From Elusimicrobiota bacterium (GTDB lineage Bacteria; Elusimicrobiota; Elusimicrobia; UBA1565; UBA9628), in NCBI GenBank assembly GCA_016191335.1, contig JACPOW010000051.1, positions 76,162 to 131,836 of the forward strand: DNA of 55,675 bases, given 5' to 3'. This document shows positions 1 to 7,604 of the stretch, piece by piece. Under the pieces are notes generated by a model. The model did no database searches and was not told the DNA's origin. It was given only the letters and a program-made list of their open reading frames with translations. The first letter of the stretch is position 1. Every line of letters starts with the position of its first letter. The translations under genes were made by a program, and so were the position numbers.

Positions 1-81
1 CTCGTAAGCGCCCCAGGAGAAGGACCACGCGACCTGCAAGGTCGCCAGGAGGACCGCCAGAGCCTTCTTTCGTGTCGTCAT
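1..81 (-). CDS. N-terminus of an exported protein (partial)
   Basis: Only the first 27 codons lie in the window. Reading leftwards from an ATG at 81-79 they begin MTTRKKALAVLLATLQVAWS, a Sec-type signal peptide with a basic start and a hydrophobic core. The gene runs off the left edge, so the mature protein and its function are unknown. There is no clear Shine-Dalgarno sequence upstream of the ATG. Confidence 0.5.
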   Translation of the reverse strand, partial: MTTRKKALAVLLATLQVAWSFSWGAYE

Positions 82-285
82 CCTATATGGAGGATAACGG
101 GCGAGCGGGGCCCAGGTCAGGGCCCTAGGGCCCCAGGGCGTATGGGCCCAAGGGACTATGGCCAGGGGGGACTTATTCGAGAGATCCTAAATTGGTTACC
201 ATGAGGGAATCTACGCGCCAATCAACCGAGTTAGCCGGAACGCTCGCCGTGTCAGCTTTGATCGTATCCAGGTGGAGGGCAGCTT
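82..285. other. Divergent intergenic region rich in GGGCCC
   Basis: This 204-bp gap separates the divergent genes starting at 81 and 286. Between about 108 and 176 the motif GGGCCC recurs four times with related GGGC and CCAGGG words, and two copies around a TA form a perfect inverted repeat (about 123-136). No gene is visible. It may hold two promoters, but none has a convincing -35/-10 pair. Confidence 0.4.
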
Positions 286-549
286 ATGTTTAGGCCGAGT
301 TTGGTTTTCTGGCTTCTAGTGCCAGTCAATCTTTTTGCTGCGACGACGGGAAGGAATGCGGGACATACGTCGGACTTGGTTGAAGACGCAGCTCCCGCAA
401 TGACGGTCCTGTTTGTGCTCGGGATCATATTCATCGTATTCCTAGCCATCAGGCAATTCTGGCTCTGGTATTGGAAGTTGAATGCGATCGAGGCACACCT
501 AGCCGAACTAGTAGCCCTTCAGCGCAAGGCCATCCAAGGCAAGGAATAG
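286..549 (+). CDS. Small single-pass membrane protein, unknown function
   Basis: The 87-residue product starts with a signal-peptide-like stretch (about residues 1-20, ending FAATTG). A second strongly hydrophobic segment at about 38-58 is followed by aromatic residues (RQFWLWYWKL) and a short amphipathic C-terminal helix ending in lysines. The likely topology is a cleaved signal plus one transmembrane helix with a short cytoplasmic tail. A GGAGGG sequence about 7 bases before the ATG supports the start. Codon use is less GC-rich than in neighbouring genes. I do not recognise a family; it stands alone between a divergent exported protein and a convergent unknown gene. Confidence 0.55.
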   Translation: MFRPSLVFWLLVPVNLFAATTGRNAGHTSDLVEDAAPAMTVLFVLGIIFIVFLAIRQFWLWYWKLNAIEAHLAELVALQRKAIQGKE

Positions 550-589
550 TTTGATTTATTCGAGTCTTGCCGTATGGAGAATCCCCGCC

Positions 590-1012
590 TCAGGTCAGGG
601 TCGGCTTGGTGGGGCGGTGGCGCGGGGTGAAGGTCTTCATCTCGTCCTCGGTGGCCCAGTCGGCGAAGACCGCCCGCGGCCCGTTGCCTGAGGCGGACAC
701 CAGGTACTTCCGGCCGAAGCCGTCGAGCGCCGTGACGCCGCCGCCCGAACCATCCTCGATGACGGTCAGTCCCGTGTGCGCGGCGGCCTCGCGCGGGGTG
801 TGGTACTCCTCGCCCACGTACCCGTCGAGCGGCGCATCCCGCTCGATGACGAGGCGGGGGCCGCCGGGGGCGCCGGGCTTCACGTAGAGCGCGTACAGCG
901 CGTGCTTGTCGCGGGCGTACAGCGTCCCGTCGTGCCATTGCACGACGATGAGGCCGAGCTTCGCGGCGATCTCTTCGGGATCGGAGCCTGCGTCGAATGT
1001 CTTCTCGTCCAT
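590..1012 (-). CDS. Hypothetical soluble protein
   Basis: This encodes about 140 residues from an ATG at 1012-1010. An in-frame ATG 12 codons upstream (1048) is possible but would run into the divergent XRE promoter region. The protein is acidic, with no signal peptide or membrane segment. It has alternating beta-rich stretches (LIVVQWHDGTLYARD, LYALYVKPG, RLVIERDAP) and a Gly-rich turn (EDGSGGGVTALDG). No known motif is recognised. It lies head-to-head with the XRE regulator at 1078, leaving about 65 bp for both promoters, so that regulator may control it. This is inferred from position only. Confidence 0.5.
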   Translation of the reverse strand: MDEKTFDAGSDPEEIAAKLGLIVVQWHDGTLYARDKHALYALYVKPGAPGGPRLVIERDAPLDGYVGEEYHTPREAAAHTGLTVIEDGSGGGVTALDGFGRKYLVSASGNGPRAVFADWATEDEMKTFTPRHRPTKPTLT

Positions 1013-1077
1013 GGTCAGGAGTGTAGCAGGGCTGCCCGCGCCATGCAACTTTTCGGGGGTCTCGATCGTCTGATAGG

Positions 1078-1455
1078 ATGGATGATCGAATCGTGCTGGA
1101 AACGCTCAAGAAGGCCGTCTCCGCGCCGGACGCGCTCGATGAGCTGGCAACGGCGGCGAAAGCCGCCGGGGCGTGGCGCGCCTGGACCTTCGACCGCCAG
1201 GTCTGGTTCCTCAGGAAGTATCACCGGCTCACGCAGGCGAGATTGGCGAAGCGCTCGGGGGTGAGCCAGCGGCGGATCTCCCGCATCGAAGCCGGGGACG
1301 ACGTCAAATTGAGCACGCTCAGGACGCTGTGGAGGGCGCTCGGCTACGAGCCGCTCGTGATACCCGATGTCATCGAGCTGACGCGCAAGCCGCGGCCTTA
1401 CCGGAAGGGACGGACGATGTCGCCGAAGACATCATCACTACCGGCGCGGGAGTGA
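1078..1455 (+). CDS. XRE-family helix-turn-helix regulator
   Basis: This 125-residue protein has an XRE/Cro-type DNA-binding domain at about residues 45-95. The recognisable helix-turn-helix is LTQARLAKRSGVSQRRISRI, followed by EAGDDVKLSTLRTLWRALGY. The N-terminal 40 residues are helical and unassigned; the C-terminal 20 are basic. Single-domain proteins of this size often act as antitoxins or autoregulators, but no toxin gene is adjacent. The last codons overlap the first degenerate copy of a 40-bp tandem repeat that continues past the stop, a possible binding-site cluster. The gene is divergent from the unknown gene at 590-1012. Confidence 0.75.
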   Translation: MDDRIVLETLKKAVSAPDALDELATAAKAAGAWRAWTFDRQVWFLRKYHRLTQARLAKRSGVSQRRISRIEAGDDVKLSTLRTLWRALGYEPLVIPDVIELTRKPRPYRKGRTMSPKTSSLPARE

Positions 1456-1560
1456 TGATGACGTACGCGACATCAACACCTGTTCGGAACGAGGATGATG
1501 ACATGCGCGACATCATCACCCGTCTAAAACGAGGATGATGACTCGAGAGAGATCAACGCC
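1413..1560. repeat. Tandem 40-bp repeat, about 3.5 copies
   Basis: Units start at 1413 (degenerate, inside the 3' end of the XRE gene), 1454, 1494 and 1534 (partial). The last three have an exact 40-bp period. Each begins GATGATGAC or a variant and has GACATCAWC about 15 bases later. In the 1494 unit, GATGATG and CATCATC are perfect inverted arms; in the 1413 unit, GATGTC and GACATC are. Each unit is therefore an imperfect palindrome repeated on one face of the DNA (about four helical turns). It lies between the convergent XRE gene and tatC. The units are too few, too diverged and lack spacers of the kind needed for CRISPR. Confidence 0.7.
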
Positions 1561-1575
1561 GGATCCGGCCCGGGA

Positions 1576-2370
1576 CTATATACCTGAGTCGGGGTCGGCG
1601 GGGCGGGAGCGTTCGACGAACCAGACCACCGCCGTCGACGCGAAGTACAGGAGAAGGAGCACGCCGCCGAACAGGATGGTCGTCGCGATCAGGTCGCCGG
1701 GGGTGAGGAAGGCCGAGGCGGCGAGGATGGCCACCGTGGACTCGCGCCAGTAGCGGATCATGGCGCGGGCGCTGACCAGGCGGAAGCGGGCGAGGAAGTA
1801 GAACAGCACCGGCGCCTCGAAGGAGATCCCGGTGCCGACCACGACGCAGAGGAACAGGTTCAGGTACTCGGTGGGCTTGAGGTTGGGGCGCAGGCCGGCC
1901 TGGATGGCCTCGTCGAGGAGGACGTTGGCGAGGACGGGGAAGGCGACGAAATAGGCGAACACCGCGCCGGCGATGAAGCACACGCTCGTGGCGGCCGTGA
2001 AGGTCACGGCCATGCGCCGCTCGCGCTCGCGCAGGGCCGGCCGGACGAAGGCCCAGACCTGGTAGAAGAGGTAGGGGGAGATGACGAACACCGAGGTCCA
2101 GAAGGACAGGCGCATCATCGAGATGAACGGCTCGGCCAGGTCGGTGTAGGTGAAGGGGGACACGAGCTCCGGCGCGGCGACGCGCAGGGGTCGCTGGGCC
2201 AGGTCCCAGAGGCGGAAGCGCAGGAAGTAGCCGGCGGCCGTGGCGACGAACAGGGCGATGGCGGAGTTGATCAGGCGGTCGCGGAACTCGCCGACGTGGT
2301 CCCACAGAGGGAGGCGCTTCTCCTCGGGGAGGTCGTCCGGGAGGTCCTGCGGTATGAGCTCCACGCTCAC
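1576..2370 (-). CDS. tatC: Sec-independent protein translocase TatC
   Basis: TatC is the multi-spanning receptor that recognises twin-arginine signal peptides and, with TatA/TatB, exports folded proteins across the inner membrane. The 264-residue product shows the family's N-terminal LPLWDHVGEFRDRLINS, which corresponds to the LxxHLxELRxR motif. The central block AEPFISMMRLSFW is followed by LFYQVWAFVRPAL, and there are about six hydrophobic helices. The start is a GTG at 2370 whose bases overlap the yraN stop (GTGA). The gene is the last of a long operon. No tatA or tatB lies beside it, so these must be elsewhere. The length is typical. Confidence 0.93.
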   Translation of the reverse strand: MSVELIPQDLPDDLPEEKRLPLWDHVGEFRDRLINSAIALFVATAAGYFLRFRLWDLAQRPLRVAAPELVSPFTYTDLAEPFISMMRLSFWTSVFVISPYLFYQVWAFVRPALRERERRMAVTFTAATSVCFIAGAVFAYFVAFPVLANVLLDEAIQAGLRPNLKPTEYLNLFLCVVVGTGISFEAPVLFYFLARFRLVSARAMIRYWRESTVAILAASAFLTPGDLIATTILFGGVLLLLYFASTAVVWFVERSRPADPDSGI

Positions 2371-2720
2371 CGGCCGCTCCCGTCGAAGGCCGCGGGGATG
2401 TGCTCGGCGCGGCCCGCGTCGAGGGCGACGACGTCGAAGCGGCACGGGCCGTTCCACGAGCGGGCCTGCAGCCACAGCTGCGCGGCCTTGATCAGCTTGC
2501 GGCGCTTGGCGCCCCCGACGGAAGCGGCCGCCCCCCCGAAGGACGACGAGGCCCGGGCGCGGACCTCGACGAAGACGATCTCGTCCTTGTCCCGCGCCAC
2601 GAGGTCGATCTCGCCGACCTTCGCGCGGAAGTTGCGCTCGACGACGGTCATGCCCTTGGCGCGCAGGAGCTCGGCCGCGGCGTCCTCGGCCATGCGGCCG
2701 GTCTCGGCGCGTCCGTTCAT
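2367..2720 (-). CDS. yraN: YraN-family (UPF0102) endonuclease-fold protein
   Basis: This 117-residue protein has the restriction-endonuclease-like core of the YraN/UPF0102 family: GEIDLVARDKDEIVFVEVRAR at about residues 40-60. The E, D and ExR/K positions correspond to the metal-binding PD-(D/E)xK signature, with Arg where Lys is more usual. The family is widespread beside rnhB and rplS, and its cellular role is poorly defined; a role in DNA processing or recombination is suspected. The ATG at 2720 overlaps the rnhB stop (ATGA) and its own stop overlaps the tatC start, so the three genes are translationally coupled. Confidence 0.88.
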   Translation of the reverse strand: MNGRAETGRMAEDAAAELLRAKGMTVVERNFRAKVGEIDLVARDKDEIVFVEVRARASSSFGGAAASVGGAKRRKLIKAAQLWLQARSWNGPCRFDVVALDAGRAEHIPAAFDGSGR

Positions 2721-3352
2721 CGCGGGACCGCCTGCCGCGCGACGGGCTCGTAGGTGAGGCGGTGGGCCGCGCACGGGCCGAGGCTGGCGAGCGCGCTCAG
2801 GTGCGCCTTGGTCCCGTAGCCTTTGTGGACCTCGAAGCCGTAGCCGGGGTGGCGGCGCGCGAGGCGCTCCATCCAGCGGTCGCGCACGACCTTCGCGACG
2901 ACGCTGGCCGCGGCGATGCACAGGGACTTCGCGTCGCCGTCGACGACCGTGCGCTGAGGCAGGTCGAAGCTCCGGATGGCGCGGGGGCCGTCGACGAGCA
3001 CCAGCACGCTCGCCTCGCCCGTCTTCGCCGCCGCGCGCCGCGCGGCGCGTCCCATCGCGGACAAAGTCGCCGCCAGTATGTTGTCCCGGTCGATCGCCCG
3101 GGGATGCGCCCACGCCACCGAGACGGACAGGGCCTGGGAACGAATGACCCCGAAGAGCTCGGAACGGCTCTTCGGGGTCATCTGTTTCGAATCGCGGACC
3201 AGCGCCAGCGCCGACGACGGGACCTTCGGCAGAGTCACGGCCGCGACCACCACGGGGCCCGCGAGGGGCCCACGGCCGGCTTCGTCCACGCCGATCACCA
3301 CCGCGGTACGGCCGCGCGCGCGAGCGTCGTCGTCGAAGGACCCGCCGTCCAA
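2717..3352 (-). CDS. rnhB: Ribonuclease HII
   Basis: RNase HII cuts RNA in RNA-DNA hybrids and removes single misincorporated ribonucleotides. The 211-residue product has the catalytic start IGVDEAGRGPLAGPVV with Asp23 and Glu24, a central acidic LVDGPRA, the AAASVVAKVVRDRWM block holding the last catalytic Asp, and HKGYGTKAHL near the C-terminus. The start appears to be a TTG at 3352, directly after the rplS stop. In-frame GTG codons just before GVDEAG could be used instead, which would shorten the protein by about 17 residues. It is coupled to yraN by an ATGA overlap. Confidence 0.94.
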   Translation of the reverse strand: MDGGSFDDDARARGRTAVVIGVDEAGRGPLAGPVVVAAVTLPKVPSSALALVRDSKQMTPKSRSELFGVIRSQALSVSVAWAHPRAIDRDNILAATLSAMGRAARRAAAKTGEASVLVLVDGPRAIRSFDLPQRTVVDGDAKSLCIAAASVVAKVVRDRWMERLARRHPGYGFEVHKGYGTKAHLSALASLGPCAAHRLTYEPVARQAVPR

Positions 3353-3805
3353 CTACTTGGCGACGGCGGGGGCGTCCTTGGCCTTCGGGGCCTTGGGCGC
3401 TTCGGCCTTCTTAGGGGCCTCCGGCTTGGGAGCCTCGGCTTTCGCCGGGGCCGCGGGAGCGGCGGCCTGAGCGCCCTCGCGGTCCTCGATGCGGGCCGAG
3501 CGGCCGGTCAGGTCGCGGAGATAGTAGAGGCGGGCGCGGCGGACCTTGCCTTCGCGCACGAGCTCGATCTTCTCGATGTGGGGGGACTGCGTCAGGAACG
3601 TCCGCTCCACGCCGACGCCGAAGGAGATCTTCCGAACGGTGAAGTTCTCGCTCGCGCCGCGTCCGCGGCGCACGATGACCGCGCCCTCGAACACCTGGAC
3701 GCGCTCGGACTCGCCTTCCTTGACCTTCATGTGCACCTTGACGGTGTCTCCGGGACGGAAATCCGGGACCTTCGACGACTTCTTGTCTTCCATGGCAGCC
3801 ATCAT
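3353..3805 (-). CDS. rplS: 50S ribosomal protein L19
   Basis: L19 sits at the 30S-50S interface. Residues 12-110 are a complete L19 domain ([68 protein letters not shown]). After that comes an unusual tail of about 40 residues built almost only of Ala, Pro, Lys and Glu, in [11 protein letters not shown]-like words; most L19 proteins end near residue 115-120. Two ATG codons are in tandem at 3805 and 3802. An AGGAGAG sequence 6 bases upstream fits the first. Confidence 0.96.
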   Translation of the reverse strand: MMAAMEDKKSSKVPDFRPGDTVKVHMKVKEGESERVQVFEGAVIVRRGRGASENFTVRKISFGVGVERTFLTQSPHIEKIELVREGKVRRARLYYLRDLTGRSARIEDREGAQAAAPAAPAKAEAPKPEAPKKAEAPKAPKAKDAPAVAK

Positions 3806-3829
3806 ACGCTTCTCTCCTGACGTCTCTTA

Positions 3830-4501
3830 TTACGCCCGTTCCAACAGATCGGGTCGCTTCTTCTTCGTCGCCTTCGCGGCGGCGTTGCGGCGCCACTCGG
3901 CGATCTTCGCGTGGTCGCCGGAGAAAAGGACCTCCGGGACCTCCCGTCCCTTCCAAACGCGGGGACGGGTGTACTGCGGGAAATCGAGCAGGCCGTCCGT
4001 GAACGACTCGCAAGACGCCGCGTCTTCCTTCTTGAGCACGCCCGGGACGAGGCGCGCCACGGCGTCGGCAACGAGCATAGACGGCAATTCGCCGCCCGTC
4101 AAGACGTAATCTCCGACGGAAATCTCCTCGTCGAACGATTCCGCCACCCGCTCGTCGACCCCTTCATAGTGGCCGCACACGAGGATCAGGTGCTTTTCCC
4201 GTGAGAGCCGCTTCGCGACTTTATTATCGAAAGTCTTTCCCTGGGGCGAGAGGAAAATGACTTTTGAGTCCTTCTTCTTGACGCTCTTGATGGCTTTTTC
4301 AAGCGGCTCCGCCATCATGAGCATCCCCGGCCCGCCGCCGAACGGCCGGTCGTCGACCTTGTGATGCTTGTCTTCGGTGAAATCCCGGGGATTGACGCAG
4401 CCCCACGACACGAGCCCCTTCTCCTGGGCGCGCGCCATCATGCTCGCGTCCATGACGGACGGGAACATGCCGGGGAACAGCGTCACGAAGTCGATCCTCA
4501 T
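3830..4501 (-). CDS. trmD: tRNA (guanine-N1)-methyltransferase TrmD
   Basis: TrmD uses S-adenosylmethionine to methylate G37 of tRNAs, preventing frameshifts. The 223-residue protein is full length, with the N-terminal MRIDFVTLFPGMFPSVMDAS, the DDRPFGGGPGMLM loop, and the trefoil-knot SAM site formed by LVCGHYEGVDERV and ISVGDYVLTGGELP. It lies between khpA (1-bp gap) and rplS. In most bacteria rimM sits between khpA and trmD; here it is absent. Confidence 0.97.
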   Translation of the reverse strand: MRIDFVTLFPGMFPSVMDASMMARAQEKGLVSWGCVNPRDFTEDKHHKVDDRPFGGGPGMLMMAEPLEKAIKSVKKKDSKVIFLSPQGKTFDNKVAKRLSREKHLILVCGHYEGVDERVAESFDEEISVGDYVLTGGELPSMLVADAVARLVPGVLKKEDAASCESFTDGLLDFPQYTRPRVWKGREVPEVLFSGDHAKIAEWRRNAAAKATKKKRPDLLERA

Positions 4502-4502
4502 G

Positions 4503-4736
4503 CTAGTCGATGTCCACCTCGGCCCGCACGCCGGCCTTCTGCGCGGCCACGCCCACGAGGGCGCGGATCGCCTTGATGACCTTGCCTTGCTTGCCGATGA
4601 CCTTGCCCTTGTCCGTCTCGTCGACGATGAGGTTCAGGACGGTGATGTCCCCGTCCTGCTCCTCCTCGATCGACACCGCGTCCGGCTTGTCGGCCAGGCG
4701 CTTGACGATGAAGAGCGTCAGGTCTTTCATGAGCAT
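4503..4736 (-). CDS. khpA: KH-domain RNA-binding protein KhpA
   Basis: This 77-residue single KH-domain protein belongs to the YlqC/KhpA family, usually encoded between rpsP and rimM/trmD. The GxxG RNA-binding loop is visible in KGKVIGKQGKVIKAIRALVG, preceded by the beta strands DITVLNLIVDE. In Gram-positives KhpA pairs with KhpB to bind RNAs affecting cell division; the role here is unknown. It is separated from rpsP and trmD by single bases. Confidence 0.9.
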   Translation of the reverse strand: MLMKDLTLFIVKRLADKPDAVSIEEEQDGDITVLNLIVDETDKGKVIGKQGKVIKAIRALVGVAAQKAGVRAEVDID

Positions 4737-4737
4737 C

Positions 4738-4992
4738 TTACTTGGCGGCGGCCTTGAACGCGGCCTTCACGAGCGAGCGCACGGTCTCGGACGGCTGAGC
4801 GCCGACGCCGATCCAGTACTCGTAGCGGGTCTTGTCGACCTCGACCTTCTTGCCCTGCGTCTCGACGCGGGGGTTGTAGGAGCCGAGCACTTCGATCGGC
4901 TTGCCCGTCGCGCCGCGAGCCTTCTCGATGGCGACGACGCGGTAGTAGGGCTGGTGCGGCTTGCCTTTGCGCTGCAGTCTGATGACGACCAT
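4738..4992 (-). CDS. rpsP: 30S ribosomal protein S16
   Basis: S16 is an assembly protein of the small subunit. The 84-residue product is complete: VVIRLQRKGKPHQPYYRVVA, the central PIEVLGSYNPR and the C-terminal VGAQPSETVRSLVKAA are the family hallmarks. It is the first ribosomal gene after rpe (12-bp gap). An AGAAA stretch and no strong Shine-Dalgarno sequence precede the ATG. Confidence 0.97.
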   Translation of the reverse strand: MVVIRLQRKGKPHQPYYRVVAIEKARGATGKPIEVLGSYNPRVETQGKKVEVDKTRYEYWIGVGAQPSETVRSLVKAAFKAAAK

Positions 4993-5004
4993 TTCTTTCT
5001 CCGT

Positions 5005-5700
5005 TTACGGCTGTTGCTGAGGTTTAAAAGCGGCCCGGGCTTTGAGCTCGAGCTCCCGAAAAGCGGCGGCGGGGTCCTTGGCGGCGAACACGGCGGAGCC
5101 CGCGACGAGGCTGTCGGCCCCGGCGGCGGCGCATTGCGCGATGTTGACGGCGTTCACTCCGCCGTCCACCTGGATCCAGCATTCAAGATTCTTGGCGTCG
5201 ATCGCGGCGCGCAGGGCGGCGACCTTGGGCATCATGTCGGCCATGAACTTCTGGCCGCCGAAGCCGGGCTCGACGGTCATGACCAGGGCCAGGTCGCACT
5301 CGGCGAGGCAGCCGATCAGGCCGTCGACGGGGGTCTTCGGCTTGACGGCCATGCCCGCCTTCACGCCGAGCGACTTGATCTTCTTGAGGGCCGCGACGGG
5401 CTCCTCGACGGCCTCGATGTGCGCGGTCAGGATGTCGGTGCCCGCCTCGACGAACCACGGGGCGACCTGGAGCGGGTTCGTGACCATCAGATGGGTGTCG
5501 ACGCAGAATCCCTTCTTCTTGGCGAGCTTGACGAAATCGGGACCGAACGACAGATTGGGGACGAAGTGGCCGTCCATCACGTCGACCGAGATCCAATGGC
5601 AGCCGGCGGCCTTGACCTGGTCGAGCTGCTCGCCCAGACGGGAGAGGTCGCCCGCGAGCAGCGAGGGCACCACGGCGAGGGTCTTCGTGGCCACGATCAC
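5005..5700 (-). CDS. rpe: Ribulose-phosphate 3-epimerase
   Basis: This enzyme interconverts ribulose 5-phosphate and xylulose 5-phosphate in the pentose phosphate pathway. The 231-residue TIM barrel shows VVPSLLAGDLSRLGEQ, the metal and catalytic block ISVDVMDGHFVPNLSFG, THLMVTNP, VMTVEPGFGGQKFM and the phosphate-binding IQVDGGVN and ADSLVAGSAVF. The start is a GTG at 5700 that overlaps the stop of the PASTA gene (GTGA); a second in-frame GTG two codons later is possible. Inclusion in an operon with translation genes is common. Confidence 0.95.
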   Translation of the reverse strand: MIVATKTLAVVPSLLAGDLSRLGEQLDQVKAAGCHWISVDVMDGHFVPNLSFGPDFVKLAKKKGFCVDTHLMVTNPLQVAPWFVEAGTDILTAHIEAVEEPVAALKKIKSLGVKAGMAVKPKTPVDGLIGCLAECDLALVMTVEPGFGGQKFMADMMPKVAALRAAIDAKNLECWIQVDGGVNAVNIAQCAAAGADSLVAGSAVFAAKDPAAAFRELELKARAAFKPQQQP

Positions 5701-6656
5701 AGGTCCCTCTCCTCGACGAGGATGCCGTTCATGTAGATCTTCACCCGCGCGCCGCCCGTCTCCTGCACCGGCACCTCGATCTTCGTGCCGGGCTTGCGCA
5801 CGCCGTTGAACAGCTCGCGCTCGCCGTACTTGTCGATGACGACGATGCGGACCTGGCTCTCGGAGCCGCTCTGGGGGAGCTCGTACTTGAAGGTCTTGGC
5901 GGCCACGGTCGGCGCCGCGCCCTTGCGGCCGCTGACGAGGAGCTGGACCTTCGCGTCGGGGGAGAGCACGGTGTCGGCGGCCGGGGTCTGGGTCATCACG
6001 GTGCCGTTGGGGAAGAGGGAGGAGGAGTCGGTCTTGACGTCGAGCCTGACGCCCGCGCCGGCGGCCCAGGAATGGGCCTCCTCGACGTTCTTGCGCAGGA
6101 AGTCCGGCATGAGGGCCACTCCCGCGGGCGGCGCGCCGCCGGAGACGACGAGGTTGACGAGGGCGTCGCGCTCGACGCTGGACTCGGCCTTCGGGTCCTG
6201 GGAGAGGACCATGCCCTTCTCCTGCTTGAGCGAGTAGGACTCGCTGACCTCGCCGAGGGCGAGCTGGGACTGGCGCAGCATCATCTCGGCGTTGCGCAGG
6301 GGCAGGCCGACGACGGCGGGCGCGAGCACGGTCTGGCCGCCCTGGCTGACGATGACGCGGATGGTCTTGCCCTCGCGCACGACGGTGCCGGCGGGCGGGT
6401 CCTGGCGGAGCACGGAGGAGATCGGCACCGACGCGTCGAACTCGACGCCGGTCTTGCGCAGGCCCAGGTTCAGCGGGGCGAGCTGGTCGAGAGCGGCGGC
6501 GATGGAGCGGCTCTTCAGGTCGGGGACGGTCTGCGTGCGGCGGGTGTGGATGACGCCCTCGAGGCCCCAGTTCAGGGCGAACCAGGCGAACACGAGGAGA
6601 GCCGCCGCGACGGCGGCGACCTCGAGCGTTCTGACTTCGGAGGCTTTCGTGGTCAA
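5697..6656 (-). CDS. Membrane-anchored PASTA-domain protein
   Basis: The 319-residue protein has a short cytoplasmic start, one transmembrane helix (about residues 12-32) and three PASTA repeats outside (about 42-105, 110-175 and 180-245). Each repeat has the family pattern of a VPDL/MPDF-like start, a helix, and a ...DPPAGTVVREG-like strand. A C-terminal beta-rich module of about 70 residues (QVRIVVIDKYGERELF, VKIYMNG) follows. PASTA domains bind peptidoglycan or beta-lactams and usually sit on Ser/Thr kinases or PBPs; this one lacks a kinase domain. The start is a TTG at 6656 overlapping the fmt stop. A cell-wall role is inferred from the domain. Confidence 0.85.
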   Translation of the reverse strand: MTTKASEVRTLEVAAVAAALLVFAWFALNWGLEGVIHTRRTQTVPDLKSRSIAAALDQLAPLNLGLRKTGVEFDASVPISSVLRQDPPAGTVVREGKTIRVIVSQGGQTVLAPAVVGLPLRNAEMMLRQSQLALGEVSESYSLKQEKGMVLSQDPKAESSVERDALVNLVVSGGAPPAGVALMPDFLRKNVEEAHSWAAGAGVRLDVKTDSSSLFPNGTVMTQTPAADTVLSPDAKVQLLVSGRKGAAPTVAAKTFKYELPQSGSESQVRIVVIDKYGERELFNGVRKPGTKIEVPVQETGGARVKIYMNGILVEERDL

Positions 6657-7603
6657 ATCGTTTTTCCGGATAACGGCAAAAGACCACCAGCGGCCAAGCG
6701 GAGGCCGTTGGCGAATTCAGCAGCGTTGAGCGGCTTTTTTCCCTCTGGTTGTACTTCGAGGAACCACAGACGGCTGCGGGACGAACATTCTACCAAAATC
6801 CCCTTATTTCGTCCAATGGAAAGTACGCGTCCCGGGGTGCCGGTGGAGGGGGGCTCCGAGGACTCGTCCAGGGCGGTTCTGAGGACCAGGACCTTTCCTG
6901 AGGTCAATTCGAGCCAGGCGCGCGGCCAGGAACGGAAGCCGCGGACGAGGTTGTGGAGGTCTTCGGCGGGGCGCGACAGGTCGAGGAGCGCGTCCTCGCG
7001 CTTGATGAGCGGGGCGGGGGAGGGAGCGCCTTCCTGGGGACGGCGAACGACATTTCCGGCGGCCAAGCCGGTCAGAACGGAATCGAGCAGCTCGACTCCG
7101 AGCCCCGTGAGGCGGGCCAGCAGAGCGGGAGCGTCCTCATCGGGGAGGATGTCCGTCTCCACGACCGCCTGGACGGGGCCGGTGTCCATGCCCTCGTCGA
7201 GCCAGAACAGGGAGACTCCCGTTTTTTTCTCGCCTCGGACGAGCGACCATTGCACCGGCGCCGCGCCGCGATACTTGGGCAGCAGCGAGAAGTGCGCGTT
7301 GAGAAGACCCAGGCGCGTCGACGCGAGGGCGTCGGTCTTCAGGATCCGCCCGTAGGCCACGACGACCCCGAAATCCGCGCCCAAAGCCTTGAGCTCGGCG
7401 GCGATCTCGGAAGGCTTCGCGGGCTGGAGGACCTTGAGGCCGAGCTCGAGCGCGGCGGCCTTCACCGGCGTCGGCGAGACTTCGAGCCCGCGGCCGGACG
7501 GTCTGTCAGGCTGCGAGACGACGGCAAGCACCTCGGTCTTGGCGGCGAGAAGCCTTAAGAACGGGACGGCGGTCTCGGGGGTGCCGAAGAAGATCGTCTT
7601 CAC
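6653..7603 (-). CDS. fmt: Methionyl-tRNA formyltransferase
   Basis: Fmt formylates initiator Met-tRNA using 10-formyl-tetrahydrofolate. The 316-residue protein has the N-terminal IFFGTPETAVPFL, the catalytic block LLNAHFSLLPKYRGAAPVQW (Asn and His) and GVSLFWLDEGMDTGPV with the catalytic Asp. A C-terminal OB-like domain (about 205-316) follows. The start is GTG at 7603, one base after the def stop, giving the classic def-fmt pair. The 3' end has more A/T-rich codons than the rest of the operon. Confidence 0.96.
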   Translation of the reverse strand: MKTIFFGTPETAVPFLRLLAAKTEVLAVVSQPDRPSGRGLEVSPTPVKAAALELGLKVLQPAKPSEIAAELKALGADFGVVVAYGRILKTDALASTRLGLLNAHFSLLPKYRGAAPVQWSLVRGEKKTGVSLFWLDEGMDTGPVQAVVETDILPDEDAPALLARLTGLGVELLDSVLTGLAAGNVVRRPQEGAPSPAPLIKREDALLDLSRPAEDLHNLVRGFRSWPRAWLELTSGKVLVLRTALDESSEPPSTGTPGRVLSIGRNKGILVECSSRSRLWFLEVQPEGKKPLNAAEFANGLRLAAGGLLPLSGKTI

Positions 7604-7604
7604 G

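Noticed and set aside
1457-1540. Short ORF translated from the 40-bp repeats
   Set aside because: It only follows the DNA repeat and is not accompanied by a ribosome-binding site.
1413-1560. Possible CRISPR array
   Set aside because: The repeat is contiguous, without unique spacers, has only about 3.5 copies and no cas genes.
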